DNA of 21,782 nt from Betaproteobacteria bacterium (GCA_005888865.1 VBCL01000084.1:854-22635), one strand, 5' to 3'; counted from the first letter of the stretch, positions 6,714 to 14,688 are shown. Notes: a model not told the origin generated them from the sequence alone. Translations and numbers: made by a program.

Positions 6714-8675
6714 CTAAAGCTGCATCGGCAGGATGACCATCTGCATGCCGGATAGATGCAGGCGCCGCTGCAGCGCCAGCGCGGTCTGGTTGTGCAACAG
6801 CCGGGTGAGCCAGTTTTCGTTGCGGAAAACGAGCTTGCTGGTGAAGAACACGCAGTTGGCATATTCCTTCTGAATCTCTTCCGCGAGCTTGACCAGTTCG
6901 TCGACGCGGTCGGTCCCCAGCGAGAAGCGGGCGGTTGCGGCGAGTCCGTTCGCGTTGCAATAGTTGACGTAGAACGACAGCGCCCGATCGAGCGCCGAGC
7001 GCATTTTCTCGATTTGCTTTGCACCGCCATAGCTCTGCGCGTCGACGGCCTTGGCGCTGATGAAAATGAAGTTGCGGAAGTGGTTCGGAAACAGCCGCTG
7101 CACCCAGAGTACCGTATGGATGCCACCGCCCCGGCTCGAGCCGACCATGAACACCGCGCTCGGCGCCTCTGAATCGAGCGGCGGCGGGTTCTCGAGCTTG
7201 GGGCAGGGGGCCGCGCTGAAGATCTCGTCGACGTCCTTGAGCCGCGCCTTGACCCAGTCGTAGTGCCTGTGGATCGCGAGGCAGATGGCGATGACCAGCG
7301 ACGTGATGACGACGGTCACCCAGCCGCCTTCGCCGAACTTCTCGACCAGTGTCACGCCGAGGATCCCCGCAGTCACGGCGAGGCCGATGCCGGAGAACGC
7401 GAGCCGGTGCAACCAGCGGCGATCGGTGGCGCGGGCGCGCCACCAGTAGATGCACAATCCGAGGAGCGACAGGGTGAAGGTCAGGAATACGTTGATCGAA
7501 TAGAGCACGACCAGGAGGTCGACGCTACCGCGGCTCCAGAGGACGATGACCAGCGCCGCGAGCCCCATGATCACGATTCCGTTCTGCGTCACCAGGCGGG
7601 TCGAGAGATGGCGGAACTGGTGGGGAAGCCACGAGTCGGCCGCCATGTTCGACAGCACCCGCGGGCCGCCGAGGAAGCCCGTGTTCGCGGCGACGAAGAG
7701 CAGCCCCGCTTCGGTGGCCAGAACCACACTCAGCCCGATCTGATTGAACCCTGGCCCGAAGCCAAAGCTCTCGAGAATGCTCCCGAAGACGACGGCGTTG
7801 AGGGTCTGGCCGTCGACCGGCGCAGCGTGCCACAACAGATAGAGCAGGATGATGCCGCCGGCGGTGAAAGCCAGCGACGTGGCCATGTAGAACATCGTCA
7901 GCTTGCCGGTGCGAACGATGGGCTCGCGCAGCGTCTGCACGTTGTTCGACACCGCTTCGATCCCGGTGTAGGTACCGCCGCCCAACGAGTACGCACGCAG
8001 GAACAGCGACAGCGCGGCGACCCAGCCGATGTCGTGAACGAGCGCGCGGGTATCGCCGACCGCGTCGGGAACGACCAGGGTCAGGCCCTGCGAATGTCCG
8101 AAGATCCCGTAGGTGATCAGGATCACGTGTGTGACGATGAAGCCGAGGAAGATCGGCAGCAGCACGCGGATCGATTCCTTCATGCCGCGCAGATTGAGCA
8201 TCAGCAGCGCCGCGACGAGCGCGAGCTCCGTGCCGAGCTTGAACGCACCAAACGAAGCGGGCAGCAGGCTGAATAGCGCGTCCACACCGCTCGCGACCGA
8301 GATCGCGATCGTCAGCACGTAGTCGACGATCAGCGCCGCGCCAGAGACGAGCCCGGCGCGCGGCCCGATGAGGCTTGTGGCCACGCGATAGCCGCCACCG
8401 CCGGTCGGGAAAAGCTCGATCACCTGGTTGTAGGCGAGCGAGATGATGAACACGGTCGCCGCGGTGGCCAGCGCCATGTAGAGCCCGAGGTGCGTATGCG
8501 CGCCAAGCGCCTTGAATGCCTCCTCGGGGCCGTATGCGGACGAGGACAGTCCGTCGGCCCCCAGGCCCACCCAGGCGAGGAACGCAGCGAGCGCGATGTG
8601 CTGGCGTGTGCTCGCGCTGAACGGATCGAGCGGCTTGCCGATGACCAGATGCCGCAGCTTCTCGTACGTCGTCAT
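6714..8675 (-). CDS. KimA/YdaO-like APC-superfamily transporter, probable potassium importer
   Basis: This is a 653-residue membrane protein. The N-terminus (LVIGKPL, then LGADGLSSSAYGPEEAF) and the motifs FPTGGGGYRVA, GLVSGAALIVDYVLTIAIS, SGVDALFSLLP and LNLRGMKES align by eye with Bacillus KimA, a high-affinity K+/H+ symporter. About 12 hydrophobic segments cover residues 25-490. A soluble C-terminal domain of about 160 residues follows (FMVGSSRGGGIHTVLWVQRLFP onward), as in KimA. Many databases label such proteins amino acid permeases. In Firmicutes KimA is inhibited by c-di-AMP, a signal not generally reported in betaproteobacteria, so control here is probably different. A GGTGAG ribosome site precedes ATG 8675. 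Confidence 0.8.
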   Translation of the reverse strand: MTTYEKLRHLVIGKPLDPFSASTRQHIALAAFLAWVGLGADGLSSSAYGPEEAFKALGAHTHLGLYMALATAATVFIISLAYNQVIELFPTGGGGYRVATSLIGPRAGLVSGAALIVDYVLTIAISVASGVDALFSLLPASFGAFKLGTELALVAALLMLNLRGMKESIRVLLPIFLGFIVTHVILITYGIFGHSQGLTLVVPDAVGDTRALVHDIGWVAALSLFLRAYSLGGGTYTGIEAVSNNVQTLREPIVRTGKLTMFYMATSLAFTAGGIILLYLLWHAAPVDGQTLNAVVFGSILESFGFGPGFNQIGLSVVLATEAGLLFVAANTGFLGGPRVLSNMAADSWLPHQFRHLSTRLVTQNGIVIMGLAALVIVLWSRGSVDLLVVLYSINVFLTFTLSLLGLCIYWWRARATDRRWLHRLAFSGIGLAVTAGILGVTLVEKFGEGGWVTVVITSLVIAICLAIHRHYDWVKARLKDVDEIFSAAPCPKLENPPPLDSEAPSAVFMVGSSRGGGIHTVLWVQRLFPNHFRNFIFISAKAVDAQSYGGAKQIEKMRSALDRALSFYVNYCNANGLAATARFSLGTDRVDELVKLAEEIQKEYANCVFFTSKLVFRNENWLTRLLHNQTALALQRRLHLSGMQMVILPMQL

Positions 8676-8791
8676 ACGGGCTCACCCTGCGCGCCCGGGT
8701 ACCGCGACGAACATGCGCGACGACCGGGGCTCACAAGGCGAAGGGAAACTCGGGGAAAAGAAGCGGTTCGGCACGAGCCATGCAAGGCCGG

Positions 8792-8808
8792 ATGCTGCGC
8801 CGCAGCAT
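8792..8808. promoter_or_regulatory. 17-bp perfect palindrome upstream of the KimA-like gene
   Basis: ATGCTGCG-C-CGCAGCAT is a perfect inverted repeat with 8-bp arms, lying 117 bases upstream of the transporter start and 10 bases after the TPR gene stop. No T-tract follows on the minus strand, so it is not a standard intrinsic terminator. It could be an operator or an RNA hairpin. Confidence 0.3.
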
Positions 8809-8818
8809 GCGACAGACT

Positions 8819-9163
8819 TTACGCCTGGCCTTGTTGCTTGGCAAGGCGTCGGGCGAACACCTGCATTTCGCGCATTGCCTGCTTGTCGCCTTTGCGCTCC
8901 GCCGCCGCCACGCCGTCGCGCCACGCGGAGAGCGCCTCGTCGTCGCGGTGCGCGGATGCGAGCGCCTTGCCGAGCATCTTCCAGGCCGCGGAGTACGTTG
9001 GATCGAGCTCGACCGCGCGTCGCAAATGCGTGGCCGCGATCTGCGCGTTACCCAGCTTCAAATACTCGTTGCCGATCCCGAAGCGAAGAAGCGCGCCGTC
9101 TTTTCCGGAGGCAAGCAACCGCTCGAGGCCTGCGAGCGCGGTACCTGCATCAGGAGACGACAT
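8819..9163 (-). CDS. Small tetratricopeptide-repeat protein
   Basis: This is a 114-residue protein made almost entirely of TPR helices. One repeat runs GALLRFGIGNEYLKLGNAQIAATHLRRAVELDP and the next SAAWKMLGKALASAHRDDEALSAWRDGVAAAE, with the usual small and aromatic positions and the closing proline. A basic final helix follows (MQVFARRLAKQQGQA). There is no signal peptide, so it is probably a cytosolic protein-interaction module. It starts 13 bases after the DUF6265 stop and is the last gene of a three-gene operon. Its partner is unknown. Confidence 0.85.
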   Translation of the reverse strand: MSSPDAGTALAGLERLLASGKDGALLRFGIGNEYLKLGNAQIAATHLRRAVELDPTYSAAWKMLGKALASAHRDDEALSAWRDGVAAAERKGDKQAMREMQVFARRLAKQQGQA

Positions 9164-9176
9164 CGAGCCGCCGCAG

Positions 9177-9803
9177 CTACTCTTTAACGATCGCGCCCGT
9201 CGCGCAGTCGACGTGTTGCATCGGGTAGGTCACATCCTTGCCCGCCTCGCCAGCTTTGCCCAGGACCTGCGCGTAAAGCCAGCCGCCAGCGCCGTGCCCG
9301 TAGACGATCCGCTGTGGAAATTCATCCGCCGGATTGCTGAACGTGAACAGCCTCGCGCCCTTGTCATCGGCGACGTCGGTCAGCTTGAAAGCCACCTCTT
9401 TCTTGCCGGAGGGAATCGCGACGTAGTAGACCCCGTCGGCGCGCGCCTCGAGCCGCAGATACTCGTAATCCTGCGTCTTCTCGGTACCGGGATCCGCCTT
9501 GGTCTTGCCGACAGTCTCCATTTTTTCCTTGAGCGTGCCCTGAAACTTTGGAGCGACGACGGTGTGGCTGATGCCGACCATCATGCCGCCGCGCGCCGGC
9601 GACCACTGCTCGAGGAACTCGCGCCGGTTGACCTCGCCCCTCCAGCAGCCTCGCAACCAGGCAAGCGACTCGAGCGACTGCGGGGCTGCGGGCTCGGCAG
9701 TCTGCGTTGCGGTTTGCGCGCTCATGGGAAAGCATGCCCACGCCACCGCGGTGGCGAACGCGAGCACGACAGGGAATGCTGGCTTGGCAGGATGCTTACG
9801 CAT
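9177..9803 (-). CDS. Exported DUF6265-type protein
   Basis: This is a 208-residue protein with an N-terminal signal peptide (MRKHPAKPAFPVVLAFATAV...), probably cleaved after PMSA. The mature part begins SLESLAWLRGCWRGEVNRREFLEQWSPARGG, the signature opening of DUF6265, and continues with a beta-rich domain (VYYVAIPSGKKEVAFKL, ARLFTFSNPADEFPQRIVY). This looks like a lipocalin-like barrel, but no function is established. GAGG lies about seven bases before ATG 9803, which decides the start over longer readings into the upstream gene. It begins eight bases after the DUF6352 stop. Confidence 0.82.
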   Translation of the reverse strand: MRKHPAKPAFPVVLAFATAVAWACFPMSAQTATQTAEPAAPQSLESLAWLRGCWRGEVNRREFLEQWSPARGGMMVGISHTVVAPKFQGTLKEKMETVGKTKADPGTEKTQDYEYLRLEARADGVYYVAIPSGKKEVAFKLTDVADDKGARLFTFSNPADEFPQRIVYGHGAGGWLYAQVLGKAGEAGKDVTYPMQHVDCATGAIVKE

Positions 9804-9811
9804 GCAAATCC

Positions 9812-10828
9812 TCACTGTGGCCGCGCGAGCGGCAGGTTCAGCAACAAGTTCTGCGGCTTGAGTTTCAATCGGTGGTCGCGATCCATCGCCATCCCCAGAT
9901 AGACCGAGCGGCCGGCGATGGAGGGAAGCATGTCGCTCGCCTCCGCAAAGGTGAGCTCGAACAGGCACAGCAATCGCTCCATGCGCTCGTCGGAGACTTC
10001 GACGCGATTGTACAGATCGTTGAGCAACGCACTCGCCTCGGCATCGAGCCCGACGTGCCAGACCCAGCGCGCATCCTCGATCCCGGGACGTGGCCGGATC
10101 GCCACCTCGGCCCCGAGAAAATGCGCGATCCAGCGCTCCAGCAACCGGCACAGGCCTTCGAGCGCGCCCCCTCCGCGGTTCAAGCTCACGGCGAAGTCGT
10201 ACTGCTCGTCCCGATCCCAGTAGGCCGTGGCGTTGTCCTCCGACAGCACGTCGAGGTCGATAGTTCGAGTCGGGGTACGATTTTGCGCCAGCAACTCACC
10301 CAGGCTGCCGAAGCCGCCGGTGGTGGCGTAGCGTTCCACGGTCTCGACATCGGCGGCCATCACCGCACCGTCAGCCAGCACGCTCACGCGCTGCGCACGG
10401 AAGAGCATTTCCGCCACGCGGGCTTCCATCGGCGCGGCGGACTCGGTTAGGACATGGCGCAGCAGAACCTGCGTCAACTGCTGCACGAACAGGGGCGGCA
10501 CGTCGACGCCGTCACCCTGAAAGAGCGCAACGTATGCAGACTCGAGATCGGGCGCGGAAATCAGTCGATTCCGAAAACGCAGCCAGATGCGGTAATTGTC
10601 CCGCGCATCGGCGTCGGCGATGGCTGCGATCTCGGCGTCACGGACTCCCCGTCGAGGGTCGACCTGCAGGCTGCGGTGCAGCGCTCGTTCGCGATCGTCG
10701 GACTCGGGTAGCGGCGAGAGCTCGGGGCGCAGCAGGAAGCTCCGCAGAAAGTCGTCGCTGACGGCGAGCCGGCCAGCCGGCGTAAACGCAAGCAAGCCAT
10801 AGCCGGAGGAACGCCAGAAGTCGGGCAT
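9812..10828 (-). CDS. DUF6352 family protein
   Basis: This is a 338-residue protein that begins MPDFWRSSGYGLL and has LAVSDDFLRSFLLRPELSPLPES and ADADARDNYRIWLRFRNRLISA, which I recognise as DUF6352. It has no signal peptide, no clear membrane segment and no catalytic motif that I can name. The C-terminal half contains LYNRVEVSDERMERLLCLFELTF and ends in a basic stretch. I chose ATG 10828 from family fit; the same frame stays open much further upstream, but only antisense to the SDR and kinase genes. No strong Shine-Dalgarno is visible. It heads the DUF6352-DUF6265-TPR operon and is divergent from the SDR-kinase-dehydrogenase genes. Confidence 0.8.
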   Translation of the reverse strand: MPDFWRSSGYGLLAFTPAGRLAVSDDFLRSFLLRPELSPLPESDDRERALHRSLQVDPRRGVRDAEIAAIADADARDNYRIWLRFRNRLISAPDLESAYVALFQGDGVDVPPLFVQQLTQVLLRHVLTESAAPMEARVAEMLFRAQRVSVLADGAVMAADVETVERYATTGGFGSLGELLAQNRTPTRTIDLDVLSEDNATAYWDRDEQYDFAVSLNRGGGALEGLCRLLERWIAHFLGAEVAIRPRPGIEDARWVWHVGLDAEASALLNDLYNRVEVSDERMERLLCLFELTFAEASDMLPSIAGRSVYLGMAMDRDHRLKLKPQNLLLNLPLARPQ

Positions 10829-10930
10829 CGATGCGGATGAGAGGACGCGGGCGAGGGCGACTTGCTCCCGGCAACGCCTGCTTAGAACCCGCCGTGTACC
10901 GGAATAGTATGATCTCCATGCGGAATACTC

Positions 10931-10948
10931 AAACCGGCGAAACCGGCG
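10931..10948. repeat. Perfect 9-bp tandem duplication in the divergent intergenic region
   Basis: AAACCGGCG occurs twice back to back, ending 33 bases before the SDR start. It lies in the 153-base space between the divergent DUF6352 and SDR genes, close to AGTAT...ATACT arms in the GGAATAGTAT and GGAATACTC stretches. It could be a regulator site or a slippage product. Confidence 0.4.
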
Positions 10949-10981
10949 AGGGTTTCCCCAAGTCCTTGCTCCGGAGCGACC

Positions 10982-11758
10982 ATGCCTACTGTCGACCCTT
11001 TCGATCTCAGCGGAAAGATCGCGTTGGTGACGGGCGCGAGCCGCGGCATCGGCGAGTCGGTCGCGCGGATGCTTGCCGCGCATGGTGCACGCGTAATCGT
11101 GTCCAGCCGCAAGGCCGATGGCTGCGAGAGCGTCGCGGCCGCGATTCGCGGCGACGGCGGACAGGCGGAGGCGCGGGTCTGTCACATCGGCGAGCCGGAG
11201 CAGATCCGCGCGCTCATGATGGCCATCGAAGCCGAGCACGGTCGCCTCGATGTCCTGGTCAATAACGCGGCCGCCAACCCTTATTTCGGTCCGATCGTCG
11301 ACACCGATCTGGGCGCGTTCCAGAAGACCATCGACGTGAATGTCCGGGGCTATTTCTTCATGTCGTCGCTCGGCGCGAAGCTCATGGCGAAGCACGGTGG
11401 CGGCGCCATCGTCAACGTGGCCTCGGTCAACGGCATCGTCCCGGGGCATTGGCAGGGTGTCTATTCGATCACCAAGGCGGCGATCATCGGCATGACCAAG
11501 GCGTTCGCGAAGGAGTGTGCGGCCATGGGCGTGCGCGTCAATGCGATCGCGCCCGGCGCGACCGACACCAAGTTCGCGGCGGCGCTCATTCACAGCCAGG
11601 ACGAAGCGGTCAAACGCATGACCACGACCCACGTTCCGATGGAGCGGGTCGCGCAACCCGCTGAGATGGCGGGGGCGGTGCTCTACCTCGTGTCCCCCGC
11701 AGCGAGCTACACGACGGGCGCGTGCCTCGTCGTCGACGGCGGCTACCTGGTGGGCTAG
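10982..11758 (+). CDS. SDR family NAD(P)-dependent oxidoreductase
   Basis: This is a 258-residue classical short-chain dehydrogenase. The cofactor motif TGASRGIG is at residues 17-24 and NNAA lies after strand 4. The catalytic set is Ser148, Tyr161 and Lys165 (YSITK), and a C-terminal GACLVVDGGY closes the fold. GGAG at 10973-10976 supports ATG 10982. SDRs interconvert hydroxyl and keto groups. Its place directly before a kinase and an ACAD10/11-like dehydrogenase suggests a hydroxy- or keto-acyl-CoA substrate, comparable in role to LvaD of the levulinate pathway, but specificity cannot be read from sequence. The kinase gene follows six bases after its stop. Confidence 0.92.
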   Translation: MPTVDPFDLSGKIALVTGASRGIGESVARMLAAHGARVIVSSRKADGCESVAAAIRGDGGQAEARVCHIGEPEQIRALMMAIEAEHGRLDVLVNNAAANPYFGPIVDTDLGAFQKTIDVNVRGYFFMSSLGAKLMAKHGGGAIVNVASVNGIVPGHWQGVYSITKAAIIGMTKAFAKECAAMGVRVNAIAPGATDTKFAAALIHSQDEAVKRMTTTHVPMERVAQPAEMAGAVLYLVSPAASYTTGACLVVDGGYLVG

Positions 11759-11764
11759 CTCGAT

Positions 11765-12844
11765 ATGGCAGGAGCCACCGCAGAGGCCAACATCGGCACG
11801 ATGCCGGTGCCGGACAAGCATCGCGTCGACGTCAACGTGCTCGAAGCGTACTTGCGCGAGCACATTCCCGGCCTTACGGGACCGCTTGCGGTCGAGCAAT
11901 TCAGGGGTGGGCAATCGAACCCCACCTTTCGGGTGACCGCCGGCCGCCGGCGCTTTGCGCTCCGCCGCAAGCCGCCCGGCAAGCTCCTGCCTTCGGCGCA
12001 CGCGATCGAGCGCGAATACCGCGTGATGAGCGCGCTTTCGGGCAGCGACGTACCTGTGCCCAGGACGTGGTGCCTGTGCGAGGACCCGACCGTCATCGGT
12101 ACCGCGTTCTACGTCATGGACTGCGTCGATGGGCGTATTTTCTGGGACCCCGCGCTGCCCGGCATGAGCCGTGAGGAGCGCGCCGGGATCTTCGCGGAAA
12201 TGAACCGCGTGATCGCGGCATTGCATCGGGTCGATTACCGTGCGGTCGGGCTCGACGACTACGGCAGGGCGGGCGGCTACCTCGCGCGTCAGATCGCGCG
12301 CTGGACCAAGCAATACCGCGCGTCCGAAACCGAGAAGATCGAGGCGATGGAGCGGTTGATCGCGTGGCTGCCGGAGCACATGCCGGCCGACGACGAGACC
12401 GCCATCGTCCACGGCGACTACCGTCTGGACAACCTGATTTTCCATGCAAGCGAGCCGCGCATCGTGGCGGTGCTCGACTGGGAGCTCTCCACGCTCGGAC
12501 ATCCGCTCGCCGACTTCGCCTACCATTGCATGAGCTGGCGCATTCCCGGCGGCACGTTCCGCGGCATGCGCGGGCTCGACTTGGCCGCGCTCGGGATACC
12601 CGCGGAACTCGACTACGTCGCCGCGTACTGCCGCCGCGTCGAACGCGGGCCGATCGATCCCGATCAGTGGGACTTTTATATCGCGTACAACATGTTCCGC
12701 GCCGCCGGCATCGCCCAGGGCATCATGAGACGCGCGCTCGACGGCATCGCGACCAGCGCGCACGCTATCGAGGCGGGACGCTCTGCCCGGGACATGGCGG
12801 AGCGCGGTTGGCAACAGGTCGAGAAGGTCCTCGGCCGGCGCTGA
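11765..12844 (+). CDS. APH-fold phosphotransferase, ACAD10/11 kinase-domain or LvaA type
   Basis: This is a 359-residue aminoglycoside-phosphotransferase-fold kinase. The N-lobe has FRGGQSNPTFRV and ALRRKP (ATP lysine region). The catalytic loop is HGDYRLDN (His216, Asp218, Asn223), followed by the metal-binding LDWE and then LSTLGHPLADFAYHC. This arrangement and wording match the kinase half of ACAD10/ACAD11 rather than antibiotic kinases. Related enzymes phosphorylate the 4-hydroxyl of 4-hydroxyacyl-CoAs. I chose ATG 11765; ATG 11801 is an alternative and neither has a strong ribosome site. Coupling to the SDR stop is likely. The partner dehydrogenase starts 52 bases downstream. Confidence 0.88.
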   Translation: MAGATAEANIGTMPVPDKHRVDVNVLEAYLREHIPGLTGPLAVEQFRGGQSNPTFRVTAGRRRFALRRKPPGKLLPSAHAIEREYRVMSALSGSDVPVPRTWCLCEDPTVIGTAFYVMDCVDGRIFWDPALPGMSREERAGIFAEMNRVIAALHRVDYRAVGLDDYGRAGGYLARQIARWTKQYRASETEKIEAMERLIAWLPEHMPADDETAIVHGDYRLDNLIFHASEPRIVAVLDWELSTLGHPLADFAYHCMSWRIPGGTFRGMRGLDLAALGIPAELDYVAAYCRRVERGPIDPDQWDFYIAYNMFRAAGIAQGIMRRALDGIATSAHAIEAGRSARDMAERGWQQVEKVLGRR

Positions 12845-12896
12845 TCGGCGCACCGGAAGCAACATCCCTACGAGGCATCGAGCGCAGGAGCTTGCC

Positions 12897-14102
12897 ATGG
12901 CATTCGAACACTCGGCCCGGACCCAGGAGCTTGCGGCGCGCCTCGAAGCGTTCATGCAAGCCAACGTCCATCCCAACGAGAAACGCCATGCGCGCGAGGT
13001 CGCCGAAGGCGATCGATGGCAACCGATTCGATTGATCGAGGCGCTCAAGGCGCAGGCTCGGGCGGACGGTCTCTGGAACCTGTTCCTGCCGCAATCGAAG
13101 TCCGGTGCAGGGCTCACCAACCTCGAGTACGCGCCGCTGTGCGAAATCATGGGCCGGGTGCCGTGGTCGGCGGAAGTGTTCAACTGCTCCGCGCCGGACA
13201 CCGGCAACATGGAAACGCTCGAGCGCTACGGTAGTCCGGAGCAAAAGAGGCAATGGCTCGAGCCGCTGCTCGCCGGCACGATCCGCTCTTGTTTCGCGAT
13301 GACCGAACCCGCGGTCGCTTCCAGCGATGCGACCAACATCGAGAGCACGATCGTGAAAGACGGCGGCGACTACGTCGTCAACGGCCGCAAGTGGTGGCTC
13401 TCGGGCGCCAACGACCCGCGCTGCAAGCTTCTCATCTTCATGGGTCAGACCGATCCGCAAAACGCCGACCGGCATCGGCGGCAATCGATGATCCTCATCC
13501 CGCGTGATACGCCGGGCGTGCGGGTCCTGCGCCATCTGCCGGTCTTCGGTTACGACGATGCACCGCACGGTCATGCCGAGGTCGTATTCGAGGATGTGCG
13601 CGTGCCGGCATCGAACCTGCTCCTGGGCGAAGGCCGCGGTTTCGAGATCGCACAGGGCCGACTCGGTCCGGGACGCATCCATCACTGCATGCGCACGATC
13701 GGGCTCGCCGAACGTTCGCTCGAGGCGATGTGCCGCCGCACGCTGTCACGGGTGGCGTTCGGCAAGCCGATCGCCGAGCAGACGGTGACGCTGGAGCGCA
13801 TCGCCGAGTCGCGCATCGCGATCGATCAGGCGCGGCTTCTGGTGCTGAACGCGGCGCACCGGATGGATACGGTGGGCAACAAGGCCGCGGCGAGGGAAAT
13901 CGCGATGATCAAGGTCGCCGCCCCGACGATGGCGTGCAAGGTCATCGACTGGGCGATCCAGGCGCACGGCGGCGGCGGGCTGTCCGACGACTTCGCGCTT
14001 GCGTACGCCTACGCGCATGCGCGCACGCTGCGCTTCGCCGATGGCCCCGACGAGGTGCACCGGAACCAGATCGGCAGGATGGAGCTCTCGAAGTACCGCT
14101 GA
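12897..14102 (+). CDS. Acyl-CoA dehydrogenase, ACAD10/11-like
   Basis: This is a 401-residue flavoprotein. FAMTEPAVASSDATNI (about 133-148) and WWLSGANDP are the FAD/substrate motifs of the ACAD middle domain. The C-terminal helical domain has RVAFGKPIAEQ and QAHGGGGLSDDF. Where typical enzymes carry the catalytic Glu (YEGT), this one has ADGPDEVHR, with Asp at about 382, as is common in the ACAD10/11 clade. AGGAG six bases before ATG 12897 fixes the start. Acting after the APH-fold kinase, it may eliminate phosphate from a 4-phosphoacyl-CoA instead of, or as well as, oxidising a saturated acyl-CoA. It converges on the chalcone-isomerase-like gene, 16 bases away. Confidence 0.9.
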   Translation: MAFEHSARTQELAARLEAFMQANVHPNEKRHAREVAEGDRWQPIRLIEALKAQARADGLWNLFLPQSKSGAGLTNLEYAPLCEIMGRVPWSAEVFNCSAPDTGNMETLERYGSPEQKRQWLEPLLAGTIRSCFAMTEPAVASSDATNIESTIVKDGGDYVVNGRKWWLSGANDPRCKLLIFMGQTDPQNADRHRRQSMILIPRDTPGVRVLRHLPVFGYDDAPHGHAEVVFEDVRVPASNLLLGEGRGFEIAQGRLGPGRIHHCMRTIGLAERSLEAMCRRTLSRVAFGKPIAEQTVTLERIAESRIAIDQARLLVLNAAHRMDTVGNKAAAREIAMIKVAAPTMACKVIDWAIQAHGGGGLSDDFALAYAYAHARTLRFADGPDEVHRNQIGRMELSKYR

Positions 14103-14118
14103 CGACCCAAAAACAGTT

Positions 14119-14688
14119 TTACCCGCCCAGCAGCGCCTTCTTCAGATCGGCCTGCACGGGCTTGTCGCCGAGCCAGATTCGGGTGAGCGCCTGGTTGAAC
14201 GGCTCGCCCGGGATCGCGCCCTTCGCCTCGCCGTTCAAGCTCACCCGCGTCCCGCCGTCGACGAAGTCGAGTGCGACGACGTCCTTCTCCTTCACCTCCT
14301 TGAACGCTTTCATGATCGAGGCGAGTTGATCGGCCTGCGGCTTGACCGCCGCCAGCTCGGCCGGTGCGTTGTTCTCGGCGAGGCCTTCGTTGAGCGCATC
14401 GACCAGCTGATCCGCGGCGAGCGTACGCAGCATGTTCATCTGGATCCGACGCGGTCCTTTCCCGAGCACCGCGCTCAGGTCCTTCGCCGGCTGGGGCAGA
14501 TAAAGGCTCGCGACGTAGACCTTGAACACGACGCGAGTCCGCACGCCGGCGCCGTTGAGGACGAGCTCCTGACCGGAGAGGGAAATCTTGTCGTCGAGCT
14601 TCACCCCACCGACCTCAGCGGCAGTCCCCGCGCCGGCAGCACACAGCGCGAGTACCGTGACGGCGGCAAAGCGAAGAAAAGCGCTCAT
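14119..14688 (-). CDS. Exported chalcone-isomerase-like protein
   Basis: This is a 189-residue protein with a cleavable signal peptide (MSAFLRFAAVTVLALCAAGAGTAA). The mature part contains KISLSGQELVLNGAGVRTRVVFKVYVASLYLP and then DAL..GLAENN and VDGGTRVSLNGEAKGAIPG, which are typical of bacterial chalcone-isomerase-like proteins (Chalcone_3 type). A flavonoid role is unlikely; plant proteins of this fold include fatty-acid-binding members. AGGAGG lies six bases before ATG 14688. The gene begins 19 bases after the thiolase stop, so it is probably the last gene of the fadN-fadA operon. That context suggests periplasmic lipid or fatty-acid binding, which is an inference. Confidence 0.85.
   Translation of the reverse strand: MSAFLRFAAVTVLALCAAGAGTAAEVGGVKLDDKISLSGQELVLNGAGVRTRVVFKVYVASLYLPQPAKDLSAVLGKGPRRIQMNMLRTLAADQLVDALNEGLAENNAPAELAAVKPQADQLASIMKAFKEVKEKDVVALDFVDGGTRVSLNGEAKGAIPGEPFNQALTRIWLGDKPVQADLKKALLGG

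Noticed and set aside
9812..13210. Very long minus-strand open frame (over 1,100 codons) running across the SDR and kinase genes
   Set aside because: Only its last 338 codons (from ATG 10828) form a recognisable family (DUF6352). The rest is antisense to well-supported plus-strand genes and is arginine-rich and low in motif content, as expected in high-GC DNA.
14110..14120. AAAACAGTTTT between the convergent dehydrogenase and chalcone-isomerase-like genes as a terminator
   Set aside because: The stem is five A/T-rich pairs with a one-base loop, too weak, and it overlaps a stop codon.
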